From assembly GCF_900101885.1 (NCBI RefSeq), contig NZ_FNAN01000003.1, positions 427,691 through 491,690 on the forward strand: DNA of 64,000 bases. Direction: 5' to 3'. A model generated the notes under the pieces. It ran no database searches, was not told where the DNA came from, and saw only the letters and a list, made by a program, of their open reading frames with translations. A program made the translations under genes and the position numbers. The stretch's first letter is position 1, and the number at the start of each line of letters is the position of its first letter. Shown in pieces: positions 37,797 through 46,200 of this stretch. The DNA comes from Dyadobacter soli (GTDB taxonomy: Bacteria > Bacteroidota > Bacteroidia > Cytophagales > Spirosomataceae).

Positions 37797-38147
37797 TCAT
37801 TTCCAGGATTTATGATATACGCTTCCATCCGTTCCCCTGGCATAAATGGACCGGTGGGACGGGCCCGCCGAAACCGCAACGGGAGAGGAAGCCAGTTTGA
37901 AACCCGGGTCAACCTGCTGCCAGTCACTCCATCCGTTGTCCCAGTATTTTTGCCATAATGTATCATCCATTCCTCTGACATACAGGTCGGTGACGTTGGA
38001 GCCGGGGATGGCCACCGCGGCAATGTCTCCTTTTATATTGCCGCCCAAATTTTCCCAGGGATGCCATACACCGTCCCAGTATTTATGGTAAACGGCCCCG
38101 TCTTTTCCTCTTGCATAAACAGCCCGGTGGGAAGGATTAGCGGATAC
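37797..38147 (-). pseudogene. Out-of-frame C-terminal propeller repeats of the peptidase gene
   Basis: Reading the minus strand from 38147 gives 116 residues that continue the peptidase protein in another frame: VSANPSHRAVYARG, GAVYHKYWDGVWHPWENLGG, GDIAAVAIPG, LYVRGMDDTLWQKYWDNGW, and SAGPSHRSIYARG ending VYHKSWK. These are about two and a half units of the PLL-like/DUF346 lectin propeller repeat. The upstream frame carries the matching half unit WHAWENLGGQVKGDIGAV. One base missing near 38147-38149 restores a single protein of about 373 residues. It is either a real frameshift mutation or a sequencing error; no slippery heptamer for programmed shifting is seen. Confidence 0.7.
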
Positions 38148-38920
38148 TCATTGGTGCCCGGCACGCATACGGCGCCGATGTCGCCTTTCACTTGTCCGCC
38201 GAGATTTTCCCAGGCATGCCATTTGGGACTGGGGGTAAATAATGGGAGTTGGGAGGTGCCTAGCCTTGCGTGTGCAGCCCTTAACACCGAAAGCATGGCC
38301 ACATGCGGCAGGCTGGAAGCATAGTCGCTTCCGCTTTCGTGGTCCGGGGTTTTGGGATGTGTAAAACCCTCAAAGTGGACGATCTCATGCAGGATAACGG
38401 CGGCTGTGAAATAGGCGAGCTGTGTGACACCACTGGCATTCTGAGGCAACGGGCCATTCGCCAGGAAAGATCCTTGCCCGCTTGTCGCGTCGGCGACAAT
38501 ATTGTAAAAGTGAACATCGATATGGTCGCCTCCGACATCCGCTTCGGCGTATTTGGTTCTTTTCGAATCTTCCTTGTCCGGTCCCTGAAAACGCAGGCGG
38601 CCCTGGAACAGATCCAGGATGGGGGATAGGATGGAATCGCTGTTGTCTTCAAATTTGAAAAGTCCGTTACGCAGGTATTTGATCTGATCTCCTTCATCGA
38701 ACCCGTTTCGTCTGCCATTTTCAGCCACTACCTGCTTGGAATGTTCGTAAACTTCACCCGTATAAAGCATGCCCGGGTTTCCTTTTTCATCCAGAAACAC
38801 CGCCCGCATGCCCTCATACATGATATTGGTAAAGGATACGCCCGCAAATTTAGTTTTGTCCATCCAGTGCCGGCAACCCTCGGTACGATACCAGTTTGCC
38901 CATTTCAATTTTTCCGACAT
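38033..38920 (-). CDS. Metzincin-like zinc peptidase with PLL-type lectin repeats (frameshifted end)
   Basis: 295 residues as read, start ATG 38920. Residues about 1-230 are a domain with HEIVHFEGFTH, an exact HExxHxxGxxH metzincin zinc site near 178-188, followed by a Met further on (PHVAMLSVLR) that could be the Met-turn. From about 235 (WHAWENLGG) it enters lectin-propeller repeats, but the last 40 residues are out of frame (see 37797-38147) and end at a false stop at 38033. No signal peptide is seen, so export by a special route, cell lysis or an internal role are open. I do not know a named family for this combination. It may be active up to the frameshift because the peptidase domain is intact. 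An inverted repeat overlaps its start codon. Confidence 0.65.
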   Translation of the reverse strand: MSEKLKWANWYRTEGCRHWMDKTKFAGVSFTNIMYEGMRAVFLDEKGNPGMLYTGEVYEHSKQVVAENGRRNGFDEGDQIKYLRNGLFKFEDNSDSILSPILDLFQGRLRFQGPDKEDSKRTKYAEADVGGDHIDVHFYNIVADATSGQGSFLANGPLPQNASGVTQLAYFTAAVILHEIVHFEGFTHPKTPDHESGSDYASSLPHVAMLSVLRAAHARLGTSQLPLFTPSPKWHAWENLGGQVKGDIGAVCVPGTNEYPLILPTGLFMQEEKTGPFTINTGTVYGIPGKIWAAI

Positions 38921-38980
38921 GCTCTTAGGAAGTTAAGAAAGGTGATTGATCAGTTGACTTGTGATCAAAACTAAGAGCAT
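38919..38980. promoter_or_regulatory. Inverted repeats across the start codon of the peptidase gene
   Basis: ATGCTCTTAG (38919-38928, plus strand) and CTAAGAGCAT (38971-38980) are perfect 10-base inverted arms; a second pair, TTGATCA (38946-38952) and TGATCAA (38962-38968), lies inside. On the minus strand the first outer arm overlaps the peptidase ATG (38920-38918), so the mRNA could fold with its start codon at the foot of a stem. Confidence 0.45.
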
Positions 38981-39053
38981 ATGCACCGGGCACAGGGAAA
39001 TAATCGCCGAACGGCGGCTCAAAATCGCTGAATGTAACGGGTGGAAGCCGCCT

Positions 39054-39197
39054 CTATCGCCCGATTTCGGCCCGGCCTGTATAGGAATGCCCTTCATCGG
39101 CGACGGTGGCTTTTTCCGAGAAGTATTGTGCAAATGCAATGCTGTTTTGCGTGTTTTGGGCCTCCACAAGGCCTTCGATGTTTGCTGGAAGTTGCAT
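39054..39197 (-). pseudogene. N-terminal fragment of a SnoaL-like / NTF2-fold protein
   Basis: 47 residues from ATG 39197: MQLPANIEGLVEAQNTQNS, FAQYFSEKATVADEGHSYTGRAEI, then stop at 39054. This matches the first third of small SnoaL-like proteins (usual length about 120-130), including the opening helix and the D.G....G...I turn, and then homology ends. The sequence to the peptidase start has no continuation I can recognise in any frame. It is a truncated remnant, consistent with a deletion or a junction at about 39050. It lies 58 bases after the SDR start-distal end, in the same direction as the SDR. Confidence 0.6.
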
Positions 39198-39254
39198 AGT
39201 TGTTGTGTTTTGAATTTTATTAAGATGCTTTAATAGAATCACTTACGGATTTTT

Positions 39255-40043
39255 CTAAATGGTCGGAATCGTGCCGCCGTCGATCACGTATTCCGTCCCG
39301 GTCAGGTAGGCGGCGCGGGGCGAAGCGAGGAATCCGACGAGCTCGGCCACTTCTTCCGGCCAGGCGGGCCTGCCGAATGGAATGCCGCCCAATGCATTCA
39401 TGACGCTGTGGGTAGCCTGCTCAATGGTGCCTCCCGAACTGTCGGCGATCCGCTCGATCATCCTGCCCGACGCACTGGTCATAATCCAGCCGGGCGATAC
39501 GGTAAGTACCCGCACGCCTTTCGGCGACACCTCGTTCGACAGGCTTTTGCTGTAATTGACCAGGCCGGCTTTGGCCGCAGCGTAGGGAAGGGTGGAGTCG
39601 TAAAGCGGCAACCTGGCTTGAATGGACGCGATGTGGATGATCACGCCTTCGCCGCGGCCGACCATGCCGGGCAAAAAGCCGCGGTCGAGCCGAACGGGCG
39701 CCAGCAGGTTGGTTTGAATAGTTGCTTCCCAATCATGATCCGACAGGACCGTAAATCCACCGCCAGGCGTTTCCGAGCTGCCCATGTTGTTGATCAGAAT
39801 GTCGAGATGCCCATATTCGGCGAGTATTTCTTCGACTACTTTCTGTGTCCCTTCCGGCCTGCTCAGATCGGCGGCGATAAAATGAATGTGACCGGGTTGA
39901 TCTTCCGGCTTGTTTCTGGCGGTGACGATCACCGTCGCGCCGGCCTTTGACAGGCGGTCCGCGATGGCTTTGCCTGTGCCTTTGGTGCCTCCGGTTACCA
40001 GCGCGATTTTGCCTGAGAGCTCGTTTTCGAAATTGAAGTCCAT
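39255..40043 (-). CDS. SDR-family NAD(P)-dependent oxidoreductase
   Basis: 262 residues, start ATG 40043. Classical SDR: cofactor motif TGGTKGTGKA about 17-26, NNMGSSE near 90, catalytic Ser in IHIASIQ and Tyr/Lys in YAAAKAG near 155-160, and C-terminal LTGTEYVIDGG. The basic residues after the Gly motif (TARNKPEDQ) suggest NADP(H). Substrate unknown. It is divergent from an HxlR regulator with a 22-bp palindrome between them, the usual layout for a redox- or electrophile-responsive oxidoreductase. Confidence 0.92.
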   Translation of the reverse strand: MDFNFENELSGKIALVTGGTKGTGKAIADRLSKAGATVIVTARNKPEDQPGHIHFIAADLSRPEGTQKVVEEILAEYGHLDILINNMGSSETPGGGFTVLSDHDWEATIQTNLLAPVRLDRGFLPGMVGRGEGVIIHIASIQARLPLYDSTLPYAAAKAGLVNYSKSLSNEVSPKGVRVLTVSPGWIMTSASGRMIERIADSSGGTIEQATHSVMNALGGIPFGRPAWPEEVAELVGFLASPRAAYLTGTEYVIDGGTIPTI

Positions 40044-40115
40044 TACGTTTTTTGTTTGTGTAGGACAAATTTCGGGCGTATGCCGGGCGCTGACAAGTAC
40101 GGATTTACGATTCGG

Positions 40116-40137
40116 ATAGGGATAAATTTATCCCTAT
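40116..40137. promoter_or_regulatory. 22-bp perfect palindrome, probable HxlR operator
   Basis: The half-site ATAGGGATAAA (40116-40126) is followed directly by its reverse complement (40127-40137) with no spacer. It lies between the SDR and HxlR genes and its right edge touches the -33 TTG of the HxlR promoter. HxlR proteins bind such sites as dimers, so it likely controls both genes. Confidence 0.75.
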
Positions 40138-40167
40138 TGAACCGCGCCAGCCATGTAACTATATTTG
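40137..40167 (+). promoter_or_regulatory. Promoter of the HxlR gene
   Basis: TTG at 40137-40139, 20 bases, then TATATTTG at 40160-40167: both boxes of the Bacteroidota promoter at normal spacing. The -7 box ends 4 bases before the ATG at 40172, so transcription should begin at or near the start codon and the mRNA would be leaderless. Confidence 0.7.
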
Positions 40168-40171
40168 CATT

Positions 40172-40525
40172 ATGTACGAAAGAAAGACAACGCCCAACCT
40201 GAATTGCGGGCTCGACCTGATTGGCGAAGTGCTGTACGGCAAATGGAAAATGCGGCTGCTGTGGTTTATCAACGAAGGCTTCCAGCGCCCCAGCGAGCTG
40301 CAACGGAAGATTCCAGATGCATCCCGCCGGGTGCTCAATGTGCAGTTGAAAGAACTGGAAAACCACGAGCTCGTCGGTAAGGTGATCTACCCCGTCGTGC
40401 CGCCCAAAGTCGAATATTTTCTCACTGACTTCGGCAAATCGCTCATCCCCGTCATCGGCGCCGTAGGCCAGTGGGGCGACCAGCACGACGAACGGTTGCG
40501 GGCGCTTATTTTAAAGAATATGTAA
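40172..40525 (+). CDS. HxlR-family winged-helix regulator
   Basis: 117 residues, start ATG 40172. HxlR pattern: two cysteines or one near the N-terminus (NCGLDLIGEVLYGKWKMRLLW, here Cys12), the winged helix FQRPSELQRKIPDASRRVLNVQLKELENHELV, and YPVVPPKVEYFLTDFGKSLIPV. Members sense reactive electrophiles or oxidants through the cysteine. Divergent from the SDR with a palindrome at 40116 overlapping its own promoter, so autoregulation is likely. Confidence 0.92.
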   Translation: MYERKTTPNLNCGLDLIGEVLYGKWKMRLLWFINEGFQRPSELQRKIPDASRRVLNVQLKELENHELVGKVIYPVVPPKVEYFLTDFGKSLIPVIGAVGQWGDQHDERLRALILKNM

Positions 40526-40655
40526 GCACAATAGTGCGTATATTGAATTATTTCTACAAAAAATCTAATTATATCTACGCGCCATCGTACATGATTAGCA
40601 TTCTTTTTGTTCAATATATGCTTTGCACAAATCGTGCGAAACGTTGAGTACAATG

Positions 40656-40686
40656 CAACACCTGCTGGGTATCCCGACAGGTGTTG
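40656..40686. terminator. Stem-loop between convergent HxlR and Crp genes
   Basis: CAACACCTG (40656-40664) pairs with CAGGTGTTG (40678-40686), loop 13 with a further short GGG/CCC pairing. No T-run follows on the plus strand. Position between convergent genes suggests transcription end for one or both. Confidence 0.5.
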
Positions 40687-40715
40687 TTGTGTAAATGGGA
40701 GTTTGTAATGCGTCG

Positions 40716-41303
40716 TCAAATCTTTCTCCTCGAAAACTCGCGCCGGATTCGGCTCAGGGACGTGTCGGTAACGTTTAGGTAAGAGGCGATTTGTTTTAAC
40801 TGGGCATGCTGGAATATCTCTTTGCCGGACGTGATAAGCTTTTCATACCTGGCCTCGCCGCTGAGGTTTATCAGTTCCAGGGCCCGCTTTTTAAACAGCA
40901 CATATTCCTTGGCCAGCATGGCTACACCATATGCCCTGAATTCGGGTACATCGTGCATCAGGACGTTTAATTGATCATAAGTGATAGAATAACCGGTACA
41001 ATCCGTCACGGCTTGTATACTTTCTGTGGACTTTGTTTTCAAATAAAAAGAGGATACTTCAAACACGACACTGTCGCGCTGGTAGAAGTTTGTCGTAATC
41101 TCGTTTCCCTCGATGTCGAATGTAAAAGCGCGCATGAAGCCCGTCTGTAAAAAGAAGTAACGATCATTTATCGCTCCCTCTCTGAGGAAGAATTCGTCCT
41201 TCGCAAAATGGAGTTCTTCAAAATATTCAACCACCTGATCCATCGTTCTTTCGGGGAACGGCAGATTTCTCAGAATATAGTTTTTAAGTCCTTGCTTATC
41301 CAT
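40716..41303 (-). CDS. Crp/Fnr-family transcriptional regulator
   Basis: 195 residues, start ATG 41303. Cyclic-nucleotide-binding-like barrel about 25-115 (FHLREG-type: DEFFLREGAINDRYFFLQTGFMRAF, NEITTNFYQRDSVV) and a C-terminal helix-turn-helix (LKQIASYLNVTDTSLSRIRREFSRR). The effector is probably not cAMP in this phylum. It lies 140 bases downstream of two tandem hydrolase genes on the same strand; whether it controls them is not shown. A second gene of the same family is at 47.5 kb. Confidence 0.88.
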   Translation of the reverse strand: MDKQGLKNYILRNLPFPERTMDQVVEYFEELHFAKDEFFLREGAINDRYFFLQTGFMRAFTFDIEGNEITTNFYQRDSVVFEVSSFYLKTKSTESIQAVTDCTGYSITYDQLNVLMHDVPEFRAYGVAMLAKEYVLFKKRALELINLSGEARYEKLITSGKEIFQHAQLKQIASYLNVTDTSLSRIRREFSRRKI

Positions 41304-41443
41304 GTGTTTGGCCGGAAGTAGCCCCGGGGATATTTCTCCTGGGCGTGTATTTTGTTGCTTGGTGGAGATGTCTTAATTTATTATAAATGTATCTGCTTCC
41401 CCGGTGAAATCCCTACTGTACGGGACAGGCCGCTGTACTTTGA

Positions 41444-42256
41444 TCACTTTATGCCAATTAACAGAGCTGTCAGCAAATCGGGCTTGGACAGGAATGGGCT
41501 ATGCCCCGAATTGATCTCATAGACAGTTTTAACACCATTTGCCATAATCATGCTGTTCTGTAAGGACGGAGAGATAACATGATCCTGCAATGTCTTGATA
41601 TAAACCTTTTCGACCGAGCCGAAATTTTTGTCCGTTAGTGTGACCGGATTTATAAACGGAATGAGCGGCTCCGTGCGATAATTTTTGAGTACCAGATTTT
41701 GAATTTCGGGGGTGCCGTCCTGGATAAAAAGGTCAACGATCCGGTCCTGCTTTACATCTACCGTCACGCCGTCCTTGTTGAAGATAAGGGTGCCGTCGGC
41801 ACCGAGTTGTGAATCGGCGTCGGTGTGGGCCAATTGATCCAACGTTTGGCCGGAGGCAGGTAAATACGCAGCTATGTAAACGAGCTTTTCAATTTTTCCC
41901 GGTACCGATTCCGCTACCGAAGAAATGATCATTCCGCCAAGGCTATGTCCTGCCAAAATCACTTTGCCATCCATTGCCGAAAGCGCTGCTATCACCTTCT
42001 CTTTGTAGGTATCCAGCGTGATTTTTTCAGGAGGTGTCTGGTCGTTTCCATGGCCCGGCAATTCTACAATAACGACTTTATTACCTTGACTTTCAAGTCC
42101 GCTTTTCACCGATTCCCAGGCATAGGGCGCCTGCCACGCCCCATGTACGAGCACGTATTGTTTGGCTTGGATCGGCTGAGCGCTGTGGTCGGTACAGGAA
42201 GTCAGAAGAAACGTATATATGACGACTATGAATTGGATTAATTTTAGATTTTTCAT
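41444..42256 (-). CDS. Alpha/beta hydrolase lipoprotein (tandem copy 1)
   Basis: 270 residues from ATG 42256; the longer open frame upstream has no coding look and this start gives lipobox LLTSC (Cys21 region), so the enzyme is membrane-anchored in the periplasm or outer membrane. Motifs: LVHGAWQAPYAW near the oxyanion site, LPGHGND, nucleophile GHSLGGM, and the catalytic His in SGHSPFLSKPDLL near the C-terminus. The pattern is that of the salicylate/methyl-ester esterase-like group. A clear paralogue lies 28 bases upstream in the same direction. Substrate unknown. Confidence 0.85.
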   Translation of the reverse strand: MKNLKLIQFIVVIYTFLLTSCTDHSAQPIQAKQYVLVHGAWQAPYAWESVKSGLESQGNKVVIVELPGHGNDQTPPEKITLDTYKEKVIAALSAMDGKVILAGHSLGGMIISSVAESVPGKIEKLVYIAAYLPASGQTLDQLAHTDADSQLGADGTLIFNKDGVTVDVKQDRIVDLFIQDGTPEIQNLVLKNYRTEPLIPFINPVTLTDKNFGSVEKVYIKTLQDHVISPSLQNSMIMANGVKTVYEINSGHSPFLSKPDLLTALLIGIK

Positions 42257-42284
42257 GATTGGTATTGGGTTGGCCTGGTTGATT

Positions 42285-43052
42285 TTACAGCGCTTCGAAA
42301 GATATGATTGCCGACAACACCGGAGAATGCCCGATGAACGGCGTGTGACTTGACGGCAGCGTATACGTCCTGATGATACCGGCATTTTTAACCATCCGTT
42401 GTTGGAGGGAATGGCTTACGGCACGGTCATTTTCTGTGTAGATATAGATCTCGTTGATATTGACCGGACCGGTGATATTGACCGGGGTTGCAAGTGGTGC
42501 CAATGGTTCCGGTCTGAGGTTTTCGGTCACGTAAGCCGCTACGGGTTCCGGGGCATCGGCCATAAAGATTTCCGGGATTGCCTCCTTTACTATTCCCACA
42601 ATCCCGGCCGCTTCGTCGACGATGAGATTTTTGCTAATCAGGCTTTGCGCGTCAGTTTGGGCAATGGATAGCAGGCTGTCGCCGTTTTGAGGCACAAAGG
42701 CTGCGACATAAATAATTTTTTTGATCTGGGGGGCGATTAATTCCGCTACCGCTCTCACGACGATACCGCCGAAGCTGTGGCATACGAAAATGAGGTCCTT
42801 TTCGGCACCGACCGATTTCAAAACCTCGTATATATACAGTTGCAAGCTGGTGGCCGAAGCAGGCGTGTCATCGCTTCCGTGCCCGGGCAGATTCATCGCG
42901 ATAACTTTATTTCCCGCTGCGCGGAAATGTTCAGCGGTAGCCAGCCAGTCGTTTGCCGACGACCAGGCTCCGTGGACAATTACGATCGTGCTACTGTCTT
43001 CAAAATGCAATGCGCCCTGGTTCTTTTCTGATGGATTACCTTCGTTTTGCAT
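42285..43052 (-). CDS. Alpha/beta hydrolase (tandem copy 2)
   Basis: 255 residues from ATG 43052 (MQNEGNPSEKN); an in-frame TTG at 43103 would add residues without a signal peptide. Motifs parallel copy 1: IVHGAWSSANDW, LPGHGSDDTP, nucleophile CHSFGGI (Cys replaces the first Gly of the elbow), and SSHTPFIGHSPVLS with the catalytic His. Unlike copy 1 it has no lipobox, so the pair probably split between cytoplasm and envelope. Shared layout of LRPEPLAPL.TPV and EPLIPFINPV segments shows a gene duplication. Confidence 0.85.
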   Translation of the reverse strand: MQNEGNPSEKNQGALHFEDSSTIVIVHGAWSSANDWLATAEHFRAAGNKVIAMNLPGHGSDDTPASATSLQLYIYEVLKSVGAEKDLIFVCHSFGGIVVRAVAELIAPQIKKIIYVAAFVPQNGDSLLSIAQTDAQSLISKNLIVDEAAGIVGIVKEAIPEIFMADAPEPVAAYVTENLRPEPLAPLATPVNITGPVNINEIYIYTENDRAVSHSLQQRMVKNAGIIRTYTLPSSHTPFIGHSPVLSAIISFEAL

Positions 43053-43155
43053 ATGTTCTGGTTTAGTACTATGCAAAGGAAGGGCGAATAAAACGGGCAA
43101 CACTTGTCTTGTGACAAGTAATGAATTGCTTTAACGAGAGAAAATATAGCCGTTG

Positions 43156-43189
43156 TTGATTCTTTAATGTTCGGAGGTAATTAGATTTG
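43156..43189 (+). promoter_or_regulatory. Promoter of the repeat surface protein gene
   Basis: TTG at 43156-43158 and TAGATTTG at 43182-43189, 23 bases apart, fit the Bacteroidota promoter. The leader to the ATG at 43247 would be about 50 bases. Confidence 0.5.
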
Positions 43190-43246
43190 ATCGGGCGCAG
43201 CCTTAGTATCTTAGAGATACAACTACTAATCAACACACTCACTGCC

Positions 43247-46200
43247 ATGTTTACAAAGAACTACCTGCCCAAGGTTTTAACGATTTTGATGGTTATGACC
43301 TGTTTCGTCTTAAAGGCGCAGCCCAAAGACATTCCCGGACCTGCCGGCAGTATCGGCTTCGGTGCAAACATCACCGTACTCACTAATGGGAACTATGTAG
43401 TTACAAGCCCTAGCTATTCTGAGGGACAGACTTACGAGCTGGGTGCGGTGTACCTGATGAATGGTAAAACCCATGAACAAATCAGCATGTTGAAGGGAGT
43501 CCGCGCTCAGGACAGAATCGGCGATGAAATTTATGCGCTGCCCAACGGTAATTTTGTCGTCGTAAGCCACGCTATGAAGAACGCAAGTGGGAGAGTTATT
43601 GGCGCGGTAACATGGGGCAGCGGAACCACTGGCGTGTCCGGTCAGGTAACCGTGGCCAACTCGATTATTGGGACCAATGAAAATCAGCTCGCGCAGTTGA
43701 AGTGTATTACTGTGTTGCCGAGTGGGAATTTCGTCATCGCATGGCCCGGATGGCATAATGGTGCCGTCCAATTCGCGGGGGCCGCGACGTGGGTTAACGG
43801 AGACATGGGAATTTCCGGGACAGTTTCGGATCAGAACTCGCTGGTGGGGACCACTATCAATGCATCTATATCGAAATTGGGCATTACGGTGCTTACGAAT
43901 GGCAACTACGTGGTAGGCTCCCCGGGATGGGCTACGTGGGCCGATCAGAATTCGGGCGTCACAGGGGCTGCTACAACTTCCAATTCTTTAAGTTCTGGCG
44001 GGATCGTCACGGCATTGCGCAATGGAAACTATGTCGTAGCCAGTCCGAATTGGGACAATGGGGGTGTGACCAGGGTTGGAGCGGTGACCTGGGCAAACGG
44101 CGCAACCGGCCTCACTGGTAACGTTTCAGCAGCCAATTCAATCATTGGCTCCAAAGCCAATGACCAGGTCGGCTTAGGCTCCGCAGTTGCATTAAGTAAT
44201 GGCAACTACGTGTTTGCAAGCCCGAACTGGGATGATGATGTGATTGTCAATGCGGGCGCTGTGACATGGGTAGGCGGAGCAGCTGCATCCACGGGAGTTG
44301 TTTCCCGCGCCAATTCACTCTACGGAACGCATGTCGACGATCAGGTGGGCTATTTTCCTCCGATTGGATTGACGAACGGCAATTACGTGACAGCCGCACC
44401 ATTCTGGGATCATAATGCGGTCCAGAATGTTGGCGCAGTTACCTGGGGAAAAGGAGCGACAGGCACATTCGGCCCGGTCAGTGAATCTAATTCATTGTAT
44501 GGTACTGTAATGGACGATCGAATCGGGAATAGTTTAGTGCCTCTTGGCAACGGCCATTATGTAGTGGGTTCGCCAGGCTGCTCGGTTAATGGAGTCTCAC
44601 ATTCAGGCGCAGTTACGTGGGGTAACGGTACCTCTGGCATTACGGGCCCGATTTCCGCCTCCAATTCCTTGTACGGGGGCTCGCCCGGCGATCAGATCGG
44701 TTATGATAGTGGTTACGGAGAGATCGTGCCCTTAACGAACGGGAACTATGTCGTAAGTTCGCTTTCATGGCATGGGAGTTCAGGTTCCGTAGGTGCGTTG
44801 ACGTGGGGAAATGGCACAGCCGGAACATCGGGCGTCATCAGCAGCAGCAATTCATTAATTAATCTTACCAATTATTATATTGAAACGGTGCATAGCAAGG
44901 TCACTCCCCTGACTAATGGAAACTTCGTGTTTGCTACACAATGGTGGACTGATAACGATCCGGTGAATCCACATTTCGGGGCCATCGTGTGGGGAAATGG
45001 CAATGGTGGGCTGACGGGGACTCTGAATGCTTCAAATGCCCTGCTTATTCCTAATAACAATCAGCCTGTTTATTTACCTGGTATCACTATCACAGCTTTG
45101 CCCGATGGAAATTATGTTGCGTCAAATGTTCTTTACTATCCGCCGGCGGCAAGCTTTCTCGGAGGAGCTGCCACATGGCTGAATGGATTTGTCGAAACGA
45201 TCGGTGAAATCAACGAATGCAATAGCATTATCTCAGAGAGTGTGAGCTTTTTTTATCCTAATACCACGGCCTACAATCCGGTGTTTGACTACCATATTTA
45301 CGGTCGTCCGAATGAAAATTTGCTCACGATTTTTTCTCCCAGCTCCAAACCGCTCGGTGGCAATGGAGCTAGCGGTCAAACCGAAATCGCAGGCGATTCG
45401 CAGACTCCCCTTTTCACCACCGACGACTGCCAGGTTATCGCCTCCCTGCGACCTGCGGGAGGAAGTCCGGTCAATGGCGAAGTCAATGCGAAAGTGTGGG
45501 TTGAAAGTACAGTGCCTTCTTATAAGTCCATCCCTTTCGCCGCCCGCCATTATGAGATTACCCCCACGAGCAATGCCGATGCCGCGACTGGTGAGGTGAC
45601 GCTGTTTTTCTCCCAATCGGATTTCAACAATTTCAACGCGGCTCCGGGTAGCAACCCTAAAATGCCGACCGGTCCTGCCGATGCGGGTGGCATTTCCGCG
45701 CTCAGGATCAGTAAGTATCCTGGAACGAGTGGTGACGGGACAGGGCTTCCGGGGAGTTATAGCAAGGGTGTGACAATGATCGATCCGGACGATAACGATA
45801 TTATCTGGAATGCGGATTTTCAGCGCTGGGAGGTAACTTTTTCGACGACAGGTTTTAGTGGGTTTGTTTTACATACTTACGATGGTGCACTTCCCGTCAG
45901 GTTGGTAACCTTTACCGGCCAGCGCGTGGAAAAAGATGTGGAGCTGCAATGGAGTATTGCCGACGCTTCAAATTTCAGCCATTTTGAGGTGGAACGGAGC
46001 ACAGATGCCAGGCAGTTTGATATGATTGGAAAAATCACTTTCGACAATGTAAAATCGCAATACAGCTTTACGGATACGAATGCATTCAGTAAATCGGAAA
46101 GCTGGTACTACCGATTGAAAATGCTGGATATCGATGGAAGTTATGCTTACAGCAAAACGCTAAGTATGAATGGGGAAAATGGTTTTTCCAGCCGACGTTA

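Noticed and set aside
38033..38160. Programmed ribosomal frameshift in the peptidase gene
   Set aside because: The shift region has no slippery X-XXY-YYZ heptamer and no nearby strong downstream stem, so a mutation or read error is more likely.
43400..45200. Possible CRISPR-like or DNA repeat array
   Set aside because: The repeats are at protein level, about 180 bases long and diverged, inside one reading frame; no short direct repeats with spacers.
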